Shown here piece after piece: positions 1-8,068 of a stretch of 64,000 bases of DNA. The notes beneath the pieces are model-generated. The model was not told the DNA's origin. It worked only from the letters and a program-made list of their open reading frames with translations, and made no database searches. Position numbers and translations under genes: made by a program. The number at the start of each line of letters is the position of its first letter. Position 1 is the first letter of the stretch. Source of the DNA: Variovorax sp. PBS-H4 (GTDB lineage: Bacteria > Pseudomonadota > Gammaproteobacteria > Burkholderiales > Burkholderiaceae_C). The DNA is taken from contig NZ_LR594675.1 in the NCBI RefSeq assembly GCF_901827205.1, forward strand, positions 1,178,001 through 1,242,000, in the 5' to 3' direction.

Positions 1-609
1 AGCGCCCAGGAAGTGCGGGATGGAACCCGAAGCCGGGGACCCATAGTTGCCGTTGTCCGGGTCCGACGTCACCCATTGCACATAGTCGGCCAGCGTCTTG
101 ACGCCGGGCGCCGCGACGGTGCTTGCCACGTAGCCGAACTCCAGATCAACGATGGACGTCACAGGCACGAAATCGCGCAGCGGATCGTACGGTAGGTTGT
201 TGAATACGAACGGGTAGACCGCCATCAACGAGGACGTACACAGGACCAGCGTATTGCCGTCCGGCTTCGCGGCCTTCGCATAGGCGTTGGCGATGCGACC
301 GCCGGCCCCGGGTTTGTACTCCACGACGATCCGCGCGTTGAGGGACTTCTCCAGGTGCGGGGCGATGAGCCTGACGACGGCATCTCCCGTGCCTCCCGCA
401 GGAAATCCCTGAATGATCCGGATGGTGCGCGGTGAGGTGCCGAAGATCTGGCCACGCGCGACCTGCACGCTGCTGCCGGCGCCCAACGCGAGCGCCATGA
501 GCACATGTCGGCGTCGGGTGGCGTAGCCTCTGCTTGCTGGCGCGGGCCGCGCGGACGGATTTTCCGCGGCATCGATCGCGGCCCTCACAGGAACGGGGGA
601 TTGCGGCAT
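1..609 (-). CDS. Bug-family (TTT) solute-binding protein, 3' end beyond window
   Basis: Periplasmic receptor of the tripartite tricarboxylate transporter (Bug) family, which binds small carboxylates. The first 203 codons are visible. The N-terminus carries a twin-arginine-type signal (TRRRHVLMALALGAGSS, residues 31-47), followed by the family hallmark GFPAGGTGDAVVR and the PGAGGRIANAYAKAAKPDG block. The ATG at 609 is preferred because it keeps the arginine motif; ATG at 498 would remove it. It is the last visible gene of the minus operon, 14 bp after the enoyl-CoA hydratase. No TctA/TctB membrane genes are in the window, so it may work with a transporter encoded elsewhere or as an orphan receptor. 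The ligand is unknown. Confidence 0.85.
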   Translation of the reverse strand, partial: MPQSPVPVRAAIDAAENPSARPAPASRGYATRRRHVLMALALGAGSSVQVARGQIFGTSPRTIRIIQGFPAGGTGDAVVRLIAPHLEKSLNARIVVEYKPGAGGRIANAYAKAAKPDGNTLVLCTSSLMAVYPFVFNNLPYDPLRDFVPVTSIVDLEFGYVASTVAAPGVKTLADYVQWVTSDPDNGNYGSPASGSIPHFLGA

Positions 610-623
610 CGTGCGTGCGACGA

Positions 624-1400
624 TCAGCGGCCGCGGAACACCGGGGGCCGCTTTTCCGCGAACGCGCGCCGCCCCTCCAGACGGTCTTCGGTGTCGCGCA
701 GCACGCCGAAGGCCTGGCGCTCCAATTCCAAACCAGCCGCCAGCGGCAACTCGCGCCCCATCATGGCCAGGCGCTTGACTGCTGTCATCGCCAGCGGCGC
801 ATTGGCGGCCATGGTGCGCGCAAGTCCGAGCGCGGTCTCCAGCAAGTCAGGCAAGGGCACCACACGGCTGACCAGGCCGATCCTCAGCGCCTCCACGGCG
901 TCGATGCGGTCGCCCGTCAACAGCAGTCGCATCGCATCCGATTGCCCCACGGCGCGGATCAGGCGCTGCGTGCCGCCGGCGCCCGGGATGCTGCCCACGC
1001 GCACTTCGGGCAAGCCGAACTGCGCATTGTCGGAACAGACGCGGATGTCCGCCAGCAGCGCCAACTCCAGCCCACCCCCCAACGCAAAGCCATTGATGGC
1101 AGCTAACACGGGTTTGTGGGTCTGCAGCGTGCCAAAGTTGAAATGCTTAGCGCCGCCGCGAAAGACCTGCCGAGCTGGGCTGTCAGCAGGTGGCATCGTC
1201 TTCTTGAGGTCTGCCCCTGTGCAGAACGCACGCTCACCCGCACCAGTCAGGACGAGCACGCGGATTTCCTCGTTGCTCGAAACCTCGTCCCAGATCTCGA
1301 GCAATTGCTCGTTGGACTCTGGATCGATGGAGTTCATGGCCTCGGGCCGGTCCAGCGTGACGATGGCAACGCCATCCTCGATTTTCGTGGTGATGGGCAT
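624..1400 (-). CDS. Enoyl-CoA hydratase/isomerase (crotonase family)
   Basis: Cytoplasmic crotonase-fold protein of 258 residues, the usual length for a monofunctional enoyl-CoA hydratase. The oxyanion-hole segments are AFCTGADLK (residues 59-66) and FALGGGLELA (105-114). Both acid/base glutamates of true hydratases are present, Glu112 in GGGLELA and Glu132 in FGLPE, so water addition to a 2-enoyl-CoA is more likely than a pure isomerase or hydrolase role. The start is MPITTK at 1400; longer in-frame extensions are low-complexity and antisense-like. It lies between a CoA-transferase and a Bug receptor, which points to degradation of an imported acid as its CoA thioester. The exact substrate cannot be read from the sequence. 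Confidence 0.9.
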   Translation of the reverse strand: MPITTKIEDGVAIVTLDRPEAMNSIDPESNEQLLEIWDEVSSNEEIRVLVLTGAGERAFCTGADLKKTMPPADSPARQVFRGGAKHFNFGTLQTHKPVLAAINGFALGGGLELALLADIRVCSDNAQFGLPEVRVGSIPGAGGTQRLIRAVGQSDAMRLLLTGDRIDAVEALRIGLVSRVVPLPDLLETALGLARTMAANAPLAMTAVKRLAMMGRELPLAAGLELERQAFGVLRDTEDRLEGRRAFAEKRPPVFRGR

Positions 1401-1410
1401 GGATTTAAGT

Positions 1411-2601
1411 TCAGTTCCGCGGAGGGGTGGCGGCTGGCGCCGCCTCGATGTGGTCCGCTGGCACGCCGCACTCGACGAGCACTTCGCGGGTGTGCTGCCC
1501 GAGCGTCGGGGCGGCCCGTCGAGCCCGAGGCCGCTCGCCGACCGCACCCAGCACGCTGCGCGGCAGCGTCAACGCGCCTGCGACCGGGTGCTGCAACGAC
1601 TCGGCGAGCGCGGCTTCAACGAAGGGCGCGGACTGCGCAACCTCGGCATAGTTGTTGATGGGACCGCAGATGATGTCCACGGCTGTGAACTGCTCGAGCC
1701 AGAAGGCGCGTGGTTGCCCAAGCATGCGCGCTTCGAGCAGGCGCAGCAGAGCCTCCCGGTGGTGCAGTCGACTATTGTTTTCAGCGAAGCGCGGATCGGA
1801 TGCAAGCTCCGGCGCCCCGATTGCGGCACACAGCGCCTGCCATCGCGCGGGGTGATACGCCGCCACCATGATCCAACCGTCGGCACAACGCAGCGCTTCG
1901 TTCGGCGTCGAATACGACGCCGCGTGCCCCTGCGGGCCTGGCACATGACCGTCTGCAAAATAGGACGCAAAGCTCACGTGCTGCAGCGCGATGGCGCTGG
2001 CGAACATGCTTGCTTCCACGTGCTGGCCCAGGCCCGTGCGTTGACGCTCCGCCAGAGCGGCCAGGACCGAGATGGTCGCAAACGATCCCGTCACAAGATC
2101 GACAACAGGTACCGGGACCTTGCACGGCTCTCCATCGGGCGCGCCGGTGACGCTCATCAGACCGCTCACAGCTTGCAGCACGCCGTCCACGCCGGGCAGA
2201 TCCCTTGCTGCGCCGTGCTGACCGTACGCCGAAACGGAACAGTAGATCAAGCCTGGATTGGCCGCAGACACCGTTGCGTAATCGAGCCCGAGGCGCGCCA
2301 TTACGCCCGGACGAAAGCTCTCAACCAGGATATCAGCCTTGGCGATCAGTTGCTGAGCCGCCTGACATTGCTCTGGCTGCTTAAGATCAAGCATGACGCT
2401 TCGCTTGTTCCGATTAAGAGCCATGTACGGAACGCTCTCTCCGTGTATCCACGGTGAAAGTGCACGGGCGAGATCGCCAACAGGACTCTCAACCTTGATG
2501 ACATCGGCGCCGAGGTCAGCCAGGCACAGTGTGCATGTGGGTCCTGCCATCACTTGAGTGAAGTCGATAACCTTCAGCCCCTCCAAAGAATTGGCCAGCA
2601 T
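1411..2601 (-). CDS. CaiB/BaiF (class III) CoA-transferase
   Basis: Class III CoA-transferase of 396 residues that moves CoA from a donor such as succinyl-CoA to a carboxylic acid. The N-terminal Rossmann-like part begins LEGLKVIDFTQVMAGP and continues ADLGADVIKVE. The expected catalytic aspartate is Asp139 in VDGVLQAVSGLMSVTG. The ATG at 2601 follows a GAAGAGG ribosome site that overlaps the stop of the upstream Bug gene, so the two are probably translationally coupled. It is the likely activating enzyme of this operon, feeding the hydratase, SDR and thiolase. Related CaiB enzymes use very diverse acids, so the substrate is open. Confidence 0.9.
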   Translation of the reverse strand: MLANSLEGLKVIDFTQVMAGPTCTLCLADLGADVIKVESPVGDLARALSPWIHGESVPYMALNRNKRSVMLDLKQPEQCQAAQQLIAKADILVESFRPGVMARLGLDYATVSAANPGLIYCSVSAYGQHGAARDLPGVDGVLQAVSGLMSVTGAPDGEPCKVPVPVVDLVTGSFATISVLAALAERQRTGLGQHVEASMFASAIALQHVSFASYFADGHVPGPQGHAASYSTPNEALRCADGWIMVAAYHPARWQALCAAIGAPELASDPRFAENNSRLHHREALLRLLEARMLGQPRAFWLEQFTAVDIICGPINNYAEVAQSAPFVEAALAESLQHPVAGALTLPRSVLGAVGERPRARRAAPTLGQHTREVLVECGVPADHIEAAPAATPPRN

Positions 2602-2606
2602 CCTCT

Positions 2607-3560
2607 TCACTCCATCTGGATATTGTTCGCGCGGATAACCGGCTCCCACTTCGCGCGTTCAGCCCGCAACATGCTTTGGTACTCCGCTTGTGTAACTGCC
2701 ATCGGTTCGAACCCGGCTGCAGTGAGCGTCTTCCGTACATCGGCGTTTTCCAAGACCTTTGTGATCTCTGCATGCAGCCTGTTGACGACAGTCTGCGGTA
2801 CGCCCTTCGCCACGCATATGTCGTACCAATAACTCGCGTCGTATCCTTTCACTCCACCTTCCGCGATCGTCGGAATCTCGGGCGCCAGTTCGGATCGCTT
2901 CAGGCTGCCCACACCCAGCACTTTCACTTGGCCACTGTGTGCGAATGGAATGGCTGTGGCCAGACCGACGATTGCAAGGGGCAGATGGTCGCCTATCACA
3001 TCCTGAACAGCTGGCGCGGTGCCTCGGTAGCCGACGTGGGTCAGTGTCAATCCAGCCATAGAGCCGAGCAGCACGCCCGCAAGATGTTGGGGGGTCGTAG
3101 GCCCAGGCGTTCCATAGCTCATCCCGGGATTCTGTTTGACGTGAGCTATCAGCTCCGCCATGTTCGCAACCGGAAGCTTTTTGCTCGCAATCAGGACAAT
3201 CGGCACTTTCGCCATTGGGGCTACCTGCACGAGGTCGGTTGCGGCATCAAATGACAATTTGCTGTTGAGCAGGTTCAGCAGCGATATATTTCCGCTGCCG
3301 GTAGTCAACGTGTATCCATCGGGCTTGTTGCGCAAGAGCTCGGCGTACGCTATTGCACCGCCCGCGCCGGGCTTGTTCTCCACGATGAGCGCCTGGCCCA
3401 ACTGCTCACCCATCTTCTTCATGACGATGCGCGCTACGGTATCGGTGCCCCCCCCCGGCGTATAGGGAACGAGAATTCGGAGCGGTCGCGCCGGATATTC
3501 CTGTGCGAAGGCGAACGATCCGGCAGTCGCCGCGATGCTGACGAAAGTCCTGCGTTTCAT
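2607..3560 (-). CDS. Bug-family (TTT) solute-binding receptor
   Basis: Full-length periplasmic Bug receptor, 317 residues. The signal peptide is MKRRTFVSIAATAGSFAFAQ, followed by YPARPLRILVPYTPGGGTDT, the characteristic start of the mature domain, then NKPGAGGAIAYAELLRNKPDG and YGTPGPTTPQHLAG. It is expected to capture a carboxylate in the periplasm. It sits inside the CoA operon, 26 bp after the SDR and directly before the CoA-transferase. It is the second Bug gene of the same operon, the other being the partial one at its end, so the operon may recognise two related ligands. No cognate membrane subunits are nearby. Confidence 0.93.
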   Translation of the reverse strand: MKRRTFVSIAATAGSFAFAQEYPARPLRILVPYTPGGGTDTVARIVMKKMGEQLGQALIVENKPGAGGAIAYAELLRNKPDGYTLTTGSGNISLLNLLNSKLSFDAATDLVQVAPMAKVPIVLIASKKLPVANMAELIAHVKQNPGMSYGTPGPTTPQHLAGVLLGSMAGLTLTHVGYRGTAPAVQDVIGDHLPLAIVGLATAIPFAHSGQVKVLGVGSLKRSELAPEIPTIAEGGVKGYDASYWYDICVAKGVPQTVVNRLHAEITKVLENADVRKTLTAAGFEPMAVTQAEYQSMLRAERAKWEPVIRANNIQME

Positions 3561-3586
3561 GACACCTGTGCCCTGGCTGCCAAATA

Positions 3587-4366
3587 TCAGACAGAAGGGC
3601 TGCTGAGGCTGCGCCCGCCGCAGACGTACAACAGCTGCCCCGTGACGTAGCTCGATCCTGGATCGGCGAAGAATCGAACCGCGCGACCGATGTCTTCTGG
3701 CTGGCCGATGCGTTCCATCGGCACCGTCTTGTGAAGGCCCTGCCGGACCTCTTCCGTGAGTGTTTCAAACAGTGGCGTCTCCACGATGCCCGGCGCGATG
3801 GCATTCACGGTGATGCCCTTGCGGGCATATTCCAGCGCCAGTGAGCGGGTCAGGCTCACCACTGCGCCCTTGGAGGCGGAATAAGCTGCTTGACCGCGGT
3901 TACCCAGCCAAGCACGAGAACCGATATTGATGATGCGTCCGAACCGGTTCTCCGCCATTTGCGTGAGGACTGCCTTGGAGCAAATGAATTGCGAATTGAG
4001 GTTGACCTCGATCACGCGACTCCAGAACGCGAGATCCATCTTGGAGACGAGCTTGTCGCCGCCGATGCCTGCGTTGTTCACCAGGATGTCGATGCGCGAG
4101 TGAGATGCCAGAAGCTGGGCCACCGTCGCCTCCACCTGTTCCACGGAGCTGACGTCGACCTTGAAGGTCTTCACGTCGAATCCGTCGCCCGACAAGGTCC
4201 GGTCGGCCTCCCGCAGCGCAGCGTCGTCGAAGTCCCACAGTGCGATGCGGCAGCCCGCCTCTGCAAGCTCGCGGGCAATGCCAAGGCCAATGCCCTTGGC
4301 GCCACCGGTCACGACGGCCACGAGACCTCGCAGCGAGGTGGGAGCGGTTGTGGTTGTCTGGTTCAT
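3587..4366 (-). CDS. Short-chain dehydrogenase/reductase (SDR, classical)
   Basis: Classical SDR of 259 residues, NAD(P)-dependent and cytoplasmic. The nucleotide-binding glycine motif GGAKGIG is at residues 21-27 and NNAG at 97-100. The catalytic triad is Ser150, Tyr162 and Lys166 (GQAAYSASKGAVV). Asp45/Asp47 after the second strand favour NAD over NADP, which is an inference. The start is MNQTTTTAP at 4366; an upstream in-frame extension of 95 codons lies inside the thiolase gene and is rejected. By position it is the 3-hydroxyacyl-CoA dehydrogenase candidate of the operon, between hydratase and thiolase steps. Confidence 0.9.
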   Translation of the reverse strand: MNQTTTTAPTSLRGLVAVVTGGAKGIGLGIARELAEAGCRIALWDFDDAALREADRTLSGDGFDVKTFKVDVSSVEQVEATVAQLLASHSRIDILVNNAGIGGDKLVSKMDLAFWSRVIEVNLNSQFICSKAVLTQMAENRFGRIINIGSRAWLGNRGQAAYSASKGAVVSLTRSLALEYARKGITVNAIAPGIVETPLFETLTEEVRQGLHKTVPMERIGQPEDIGRAVRFFADPGSSYVTGQLLYVCGGRSLSSPSV

Positions 4367-4377
4367 GGGGGCCACCC

Positions 4378-5514
4378 TCAGAGCGAAAGAATGTTGATCG
4401 AGCAGGCGGCGTGGTCCACGCCCCAGATTCCGCCGCCCGTCACTTGCGTGAGGCCGATGCGCGCCCCCTGCACTTGCCGCGCGCCGGCGCGGCCTTGCAG
4501 TTGCTCGCAGATCTCCACGACTTGCGCAACGCCGGTGGCCCCGGGGGGATGGCCCTTGGCGATCAGTCCGCCGCTGGGGTTGACCGGCACGCGTCCGCCC
4601 AGGGTGGTTGCGCCGCTTTGCAGCAGACTGGCCGCATCGCCCCGATCGCAAAGACCGAGGGCCTCGTAGTAGAGCAACTCGGAAATGGTGAACGCGTCGT
4701 GCACTTCCAGCAGGCTGAGATCCTGCGGGCCGATGCCGGCCTGCTCATACGCCAGCCTGGCGGCGCGCGCGGTGATTTCGGCCTCGGTCATGTCGACCGG
4801 CGTGGTCTCGAACAAGCCCGACTGCACCACGGACGCCAGGATCCGAACCGGCTTTCCAGCGCCCTTGGAGGGTTTGGTACTGAGCACGAGGGCCGCCGCC
4901 CCATCGACCACGGCGGGGCAACACTGAAGCAGCGTGAGCGGCTCGGCCACAGGGCGGGACGCCAGCACCTCCTCGCGGGTCGCCAGCTTTGCAAACTTGG
5001 CGATCGGATTCAGAGCCCCGTGCTTTCGATTCTTGACTGAGATGTCTGCCAGCGTCTCCAGCGTGAGACCCCGGTCATGCATGTACCGTTTGGCGCGCAT
5101 GGCGTACAGGGCGGGCATGATCATGCCGCGCCTGTTGTTCCAGTCTTTCTGGCTGAGTTGCAGCGGCCCGCCGCCGAGGCTGCTCAGGTGGTCCATGCCG
5201 AATACCAGAACGGTGTCGTATTGGCCGACCTTGAGCGCCTGCAGGGCAAGATTCAGCGCAGTGGCGCCACTGGAGCAGGCGTTGTCCACGTTGTAGACCG
5301 CTCCGCCATTGACATGCAGTTCGCGCAATGCGCGCTGTCCAGGCAGCATGGCCCCGAGCGCGTTGCCGCAGTAGAACGCCTGCACCTCGGAGAGCTGCGT
5401 GCCGGCATCGGCGAGAGCATCGAGGATGGCGGCCTGAGCCATGGCCTCTTCGGTCAACTCGGGAAAGCGGCCGAAGTCCGTGATGCCGACCCCGGTGATC
5501 AGTGGTTGCTTCAT
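4378..5514 (-). CDS. Thiolase-family protein (SCP2/acetyl-CoA acetyltransferase type)
   Basis: Thiolase-fold protein of 378 residues, likely performing the thiolytic cleavage of a 3-oxoacyl-CoA. The nucleophilic cysteine is Cys80 in VDNACSSG. The HDAF motif is near residue 270 and the GHPPGATG loop supplies the active-site histidine. The C-terminal GGGIWGVDHAACS is typical of the SCPx-like, DUF35-partnered subfamily rather than FadA thiolases. The start codon is 6 bp from the stop of the preceding OB-fold gene, and such pairs usually form a complex. No separate carboxylase or synthase motif is seen. Confidence 0.9.
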   Translation of the reverse strand: MKQPLITGVGITDFGRFPELTEEAMAQAAILDALADAGTQLSEVQAFYCGNALGAMLPGQRALRELHVNGGAVYNVDNACSSGATALNLALQALKVGQYDTVLVFGMDHLSSLGGGPLQLSQKDWNNRRGMIMPALYAMRAKRYMHDRGLTLETLADISVKNRKHGALNPIAKFAKLATREEVLASRPVAEPLTLLQCCPAVVDGAAALVLSTKPSKGAGKPVRILASVVQSGLFETTPVDMTEAEITARAARLAYEQAGIGPQDLSLLEVHDAFTISELLYYEALGLCDRGDAASLLQSGATTLGGRVPVNPSGGLIAKGHPPGATGVAQVVEICEQLQGRAGARQVQGARIGLTQVTGGGIWGVDHAACSINILSL

Positions 5515-5520
5515 GCCGCA

Positions 5521-5877
5521 TTACTCCTGGAAGGCATAGTCGGGCGTGCCGTCCGGCAACGCGAAAGGCACCACCCGCAGGCGGCTTCCGATGGCAGGCG
5601 GCTGGGCGCCAAACAGCAGTCGCCCGAACGCACGGACGCCAGGCTCGAAGTCGACCATTGCCAGGCCGTAAGGCGGCTTTTCCTTGCCGGGGTGAACGAT
5701 CGTGAAGCTGTAGAGAGAGCCGGTCGGTCCGAGCTCGATCTCTTCGACCTTCTGGTTGTCGTGAACGAATTCGATCGGCGGAAACTGGGGTGGCTGCCCG
5801 GCCACGCGTGTGGCGACAAGCACCATGCCGCCGGGGGATTCACGGAAGGGGGATTCCGTTCGCTTGATGATCTTCAA
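5521..5877 (-). CDS. DUF35 OB-fold protein, thiolase partner, without zinc-ribbon cysteines
   Basis: Small protein of 118 residues related to the OB-fold acyl-CoA-binding proteins (DUF35, ChsH2-like) that accompany SCP2-type thiolases. I chose a TTG start at 5877 because AGGAGAG lies 5 bp upstream; the ATG at 5913 would put that ribosome site inside the gene. The OB half (SLYSFTIVHPGKEKPPYGLA, FGRLLFGAQPPAIG) is clear. The rubredoxin-like ribbon normally found before it has no cysteine here: the segment reads ATRVAGQPPQFPP and the whole protein is Cys-free. It is the first gene of the minus operon. Confidence 0.75.
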   Translation of the reverse strand: MKIIKRTESPFRESPGGMVLVATRVAGQPPQFPPIEFVHDNQKVEEIELGPTGSLYSFTIVHPGKEKPPYGLAMVDFEPGVRAFGRLLFGAQPPAIGSRLRVVPFALPDGTPDYAFQE

Positions 5878-5965
5878 AGGTCTCTCCTGTTTGCGTGGAG
5901 CTCGCCACAGCAACAGAAAGTATGGTGATCCGCGCCCCCGTGGTCATTGGATTTCTGCGCGGCAT

Positions 5966-6010
5966 TCTTTAGCAGCGCTAAAGAGTGAAAGCCTGCAGTC
6001 CTGCTAAAGA
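5966..6010. promoter_or_regulatory. Candidate operator: perfect inverted repeat plus third half-site
   Basis: In the 171-bp spacer between divergent operons, TCTTTAGC and GCTAAAGA form a perfect 8-bp inverted repeat with a 3-bp spacer (5966-5984). A third copy of the right arm, GCTAAAGA, lies at 6003-6010. The placement, 39 bp upstream of the PrpF ATG and about 90 bp upstream of the OB-fold gene, fits a shared operator for both operons. The binding protein is unknown; no regulator gene is directly adjacent. Confidence 0.5.
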
Positions 6011-6048
6011 AAGGCCAGCCAAACTGAAAGGACGGCGGCCGGGCGGAC

Positions 6049-7254
6049 ATGCATACTGAACCGATGAAAGAACAAGTTCGCGTACCGGTCACCTTGATGC
6101 GCGGTGGCACAAGCAAGGCTGTTTTTCTCTCGCAGCAGGACGTGCCCACCGATCCCCAGGCACGCCTGCAATTTCTTCTGGCTCTGTTCGGCAGCCCGGA
6201 CGTGCGCCAGATCGATGGGCTCGGTGGCGCCGATATCCTGACGAGCAAGTGCGCCATCATCGGGCCGCCCTCTCGCCCGGATGCAGACATCGACTACACC
6301 TTTGTGCAGATCGGCATCGACCAGCCCACCGTCAGCTTCGAGATCGTCTGCGGCAACATTTCATCGGCCACCGGGGTTTATGCGTTGCAGGAGAAGCTCA
6401 TTCCTGTGCAGGAACCCGTCACCACCGTGCGAGTGCACAACACGAACACGGGAAAGATCCTCCGCATGGCCGTGCAGTGCGAGGATGGCGAGCCGCGCGT
6501 GGAGGGCGACAGCGAAGTGGATGGAGTACCCGGCACCGGCGCAGAGATCGCGCTGGACTACTCGGACACCAGCGGCTCCACGACCGGCAAGCTGTTGCCC
6601 ACGGGGCAGGCGCGCGATCGGGTCCACGTCTCGAAGCTTGGCCGGGAGATACCGGTCTCGGTGGTGGATGTCGGCACGGCATGCGTGTTCATCCGCGCCG
6701 CGGATCTGGGCATCACCGGCACGGAACTCCCCGGTCAGCTCAGTCCCGACATCTACGAGATGGCCGAGGAGGTGAGGCGCTGGGCCGTCCAGCGCTGCAA
6801 CCTCCCATCGTCAGGGACTCTGACGCCGTATCAGATCCTGATCAGTGAAGCGCAGGACTATCGAACCATTGCCGGTGACCGGGTCGTCCGGTCATCGGAG
6901 ATCGACTTCGTTGCGCGCATGGTGCTCAACGGCGGGGCGATGCACAAGGCGTTTCCCGGCGGCGGCTCGGTCTGCCTTTCCGTTGCGGCGCAGATCGCGG
7001 GGACGATTCCGGCGGAAGCGCGAGGCACGCATGCCGGGCCGACGCGCATCCGCATCGGTCATCCGAGCGGGGTGCTCAAGATCTTTGCGAATGTCGAGCA
7101 CGCGGGCGAGAACGAATGGGCAGTTCGCGAAGTGCACTTCACACGCACGGCTCGGCGGCTGTTGGATGGAACGGCCTATGTGCGGCGATCGCGTCTCGAT
7201 GCCGCCTCGGGAGACATCTCCATGCGTGTGAATACAGCGGCGGCATTGCCATGA
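6049..7254 (+). CDS. PrpF-family isomerase (DUF453; 4-oxalomesaconate tautomerase/aconitate isomerase type)
   Basis: PrpF-fold (diaminopimelate-epimerase-like) protein of 401 residues. Family members shift double bonds in unsaturated di- and tricarboxylates: aconitate, 2-methylaconitate, methylitaconate, oxalomesaconate. The start of the fold is VPVTLMRGGTSKAVFL, with GLGGADILTSKCAI and the CGN motif (EIVCGNISSATG) at the catalytic region. ATG at 6049 and ATG at 6064 (MKEQVRV) are both possible. The gene overlaps the next SDR by ATGA. It is divergent from the CoA operon, and two tricarboxylate-type Bug receptors lie in that operon, which suggests a shared polycarboxylate substrate. It is distinct from the second PrpF domain in this window at 33891. 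Confidence 0.88.
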   Translation: MHTEPMKEQVRVPVTLMRGGTSKAVFLSQQDVPTDPQARLQFLLALFGSPDVRQIDGLGGADILTSKCAIIGPPSRPDADIDYTFVQIGIDQPTVSFEIVCGNISSATGVYALQEKLIPVQEPVTTVRVHNTNTGKILRMAVQCEDGEPRVEGDSEVDGVPGTGAEIALDYSDTSGSTTGKLLPTGQARDRVHVSKLGREIPVSVVDVGTACVFIRAADLGITGTELPGQLSPDIYEMAEEVRRWAVQRCNLPSSGTLTPYQILISEAQDYRTIAGDRVVRSSEIDFVARMVLNGGAMHKAFPGGGSVCLSVAAQIAGTIPAEARGTHAGPTRIRIGHPSGVLKIFANVEHAGENEWAVREVHFTRTARRLLDGTAYVRRSRLDAASGDISMRVNTAAALP

Positions 7255-8030
7255 ACGCTCAGGATCTTTTCTCGCTGCGGGGCCGCACGGCGCTCATCAC
7301 GGGCGGCTCACGCGGAATCGGCCGCATGATCGCAGAGGGGTTCCTGGCCCAGGGCGCACGCGTTTACATCAGCGCGCGAAAAGCCGCGGCGTGCGATCTG
7401 GCGGCTCAGGAACTCGCAGAATTCGGTCACTGCGTCTCGCTGCCGCACGACGTGTCCACGGTCGCCGGCTGTCAAGCCTTGGCCGGGGCCTATGTCGAGC
7501 ATGAGCCGACGTTGGACATCCTGGTCAACAACGCCGGCGCGGCCTGGGGAGAAGACTTCGACTCTTTTCCAGAAGGCGGCTGGGACAAAGTGGTCGATCT
7601 GAATTTGAAGACGCCTTTCTTCCTGACGAAGGCGCTGTCCGGACCGCTGCGCGCCGCAGCCAGGGCGCGCGTGGGGAAAGTCATCAACATCTCGTCCACC
7701 GACGGCATCGGGCTCAATCCTCAAGAGAACTATTCCTACGTCGCGAGCAAGGCAGGCTTGATTCACCTGACGCGGCGGATGGCGCTGCGTCTCGCGCAGG
7801 ACAACATCGCGGTCAGTGCCATCGCACCTGGGGCGTTTCCATCCGAGATGAACCGCAATGCCCGCGACCATGGGGAGGCGTTGTCAGGGCACATTCCCGC
7901 CAGGCGCATCGGCACGCCGGAGGACATCGCGGGCGCCGCCATTTTCCTCGCCTCGCGCGCAGGAGACTACGTGATGGGTGCCACTCTGGTAGTCGATGGC
8001 GGTGTGACCCACGCCCGCGCCTACCGGTGA
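7251..8030 (+). CDS. Short-chain dehydrogenase/reductase (SDR)
   Basis: Classical SDR of 259 residues starting MNAQDLFSLRGRTALITGG. The cofactor motif is GGSRGIG, the strand-4 motif is NNAG, and the active site follows NISSTDGIGLNPQENYSYVASKAGL (Ser, Tyr, Lys). Arg-rich ISARK after the second strand suggests an NADP(H) preference, which is an inference. Its ATG overlaps the stop of the PrpF gene (ATGA), so the two are translationally coupled. It probably reduces or oxidises the keto/hydroxy product formed from the PrpF substrate. The C-terminal MGATLVVDGGVT is typical of the family. Confidence 0.88.
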   Translation: MNAQDLFSLRGRTALITGGSRGIGRMIAEGFLAQGARVYISARKAAACDLAAQELAEFGHCVSLPHDVSTVAGCQALAGAYVEHEPTLDILVNNAGAAWGEDFDSFPEGGWDKVVDLNLKTPFFLTKALSGPLRAAARARVGKVINISSTDGIGLNPQENYSYVASKAGLIHLTRRMALRLAQDNIAVSAIAPGAFPSEMNRNARDHGEALSGHIPARRIGTPEDIAGAAIFLASRAGDYVMGATLVVDGGVTHARAYR

Positions 8031-8068
8031 GGGCGTGACGCGAAGGATTACGCCAGCGCGGGCGCAAG

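Noticed and set aside
505..2457. Long plus-strand frame of 650 codons opposite the Bug, hydratase and CoA-transferase genes
   Set aside because: It is antisense to three genes with clear family motifs and its translation is Arg/Ser-rich without domains; such shadows are common at this GC content.
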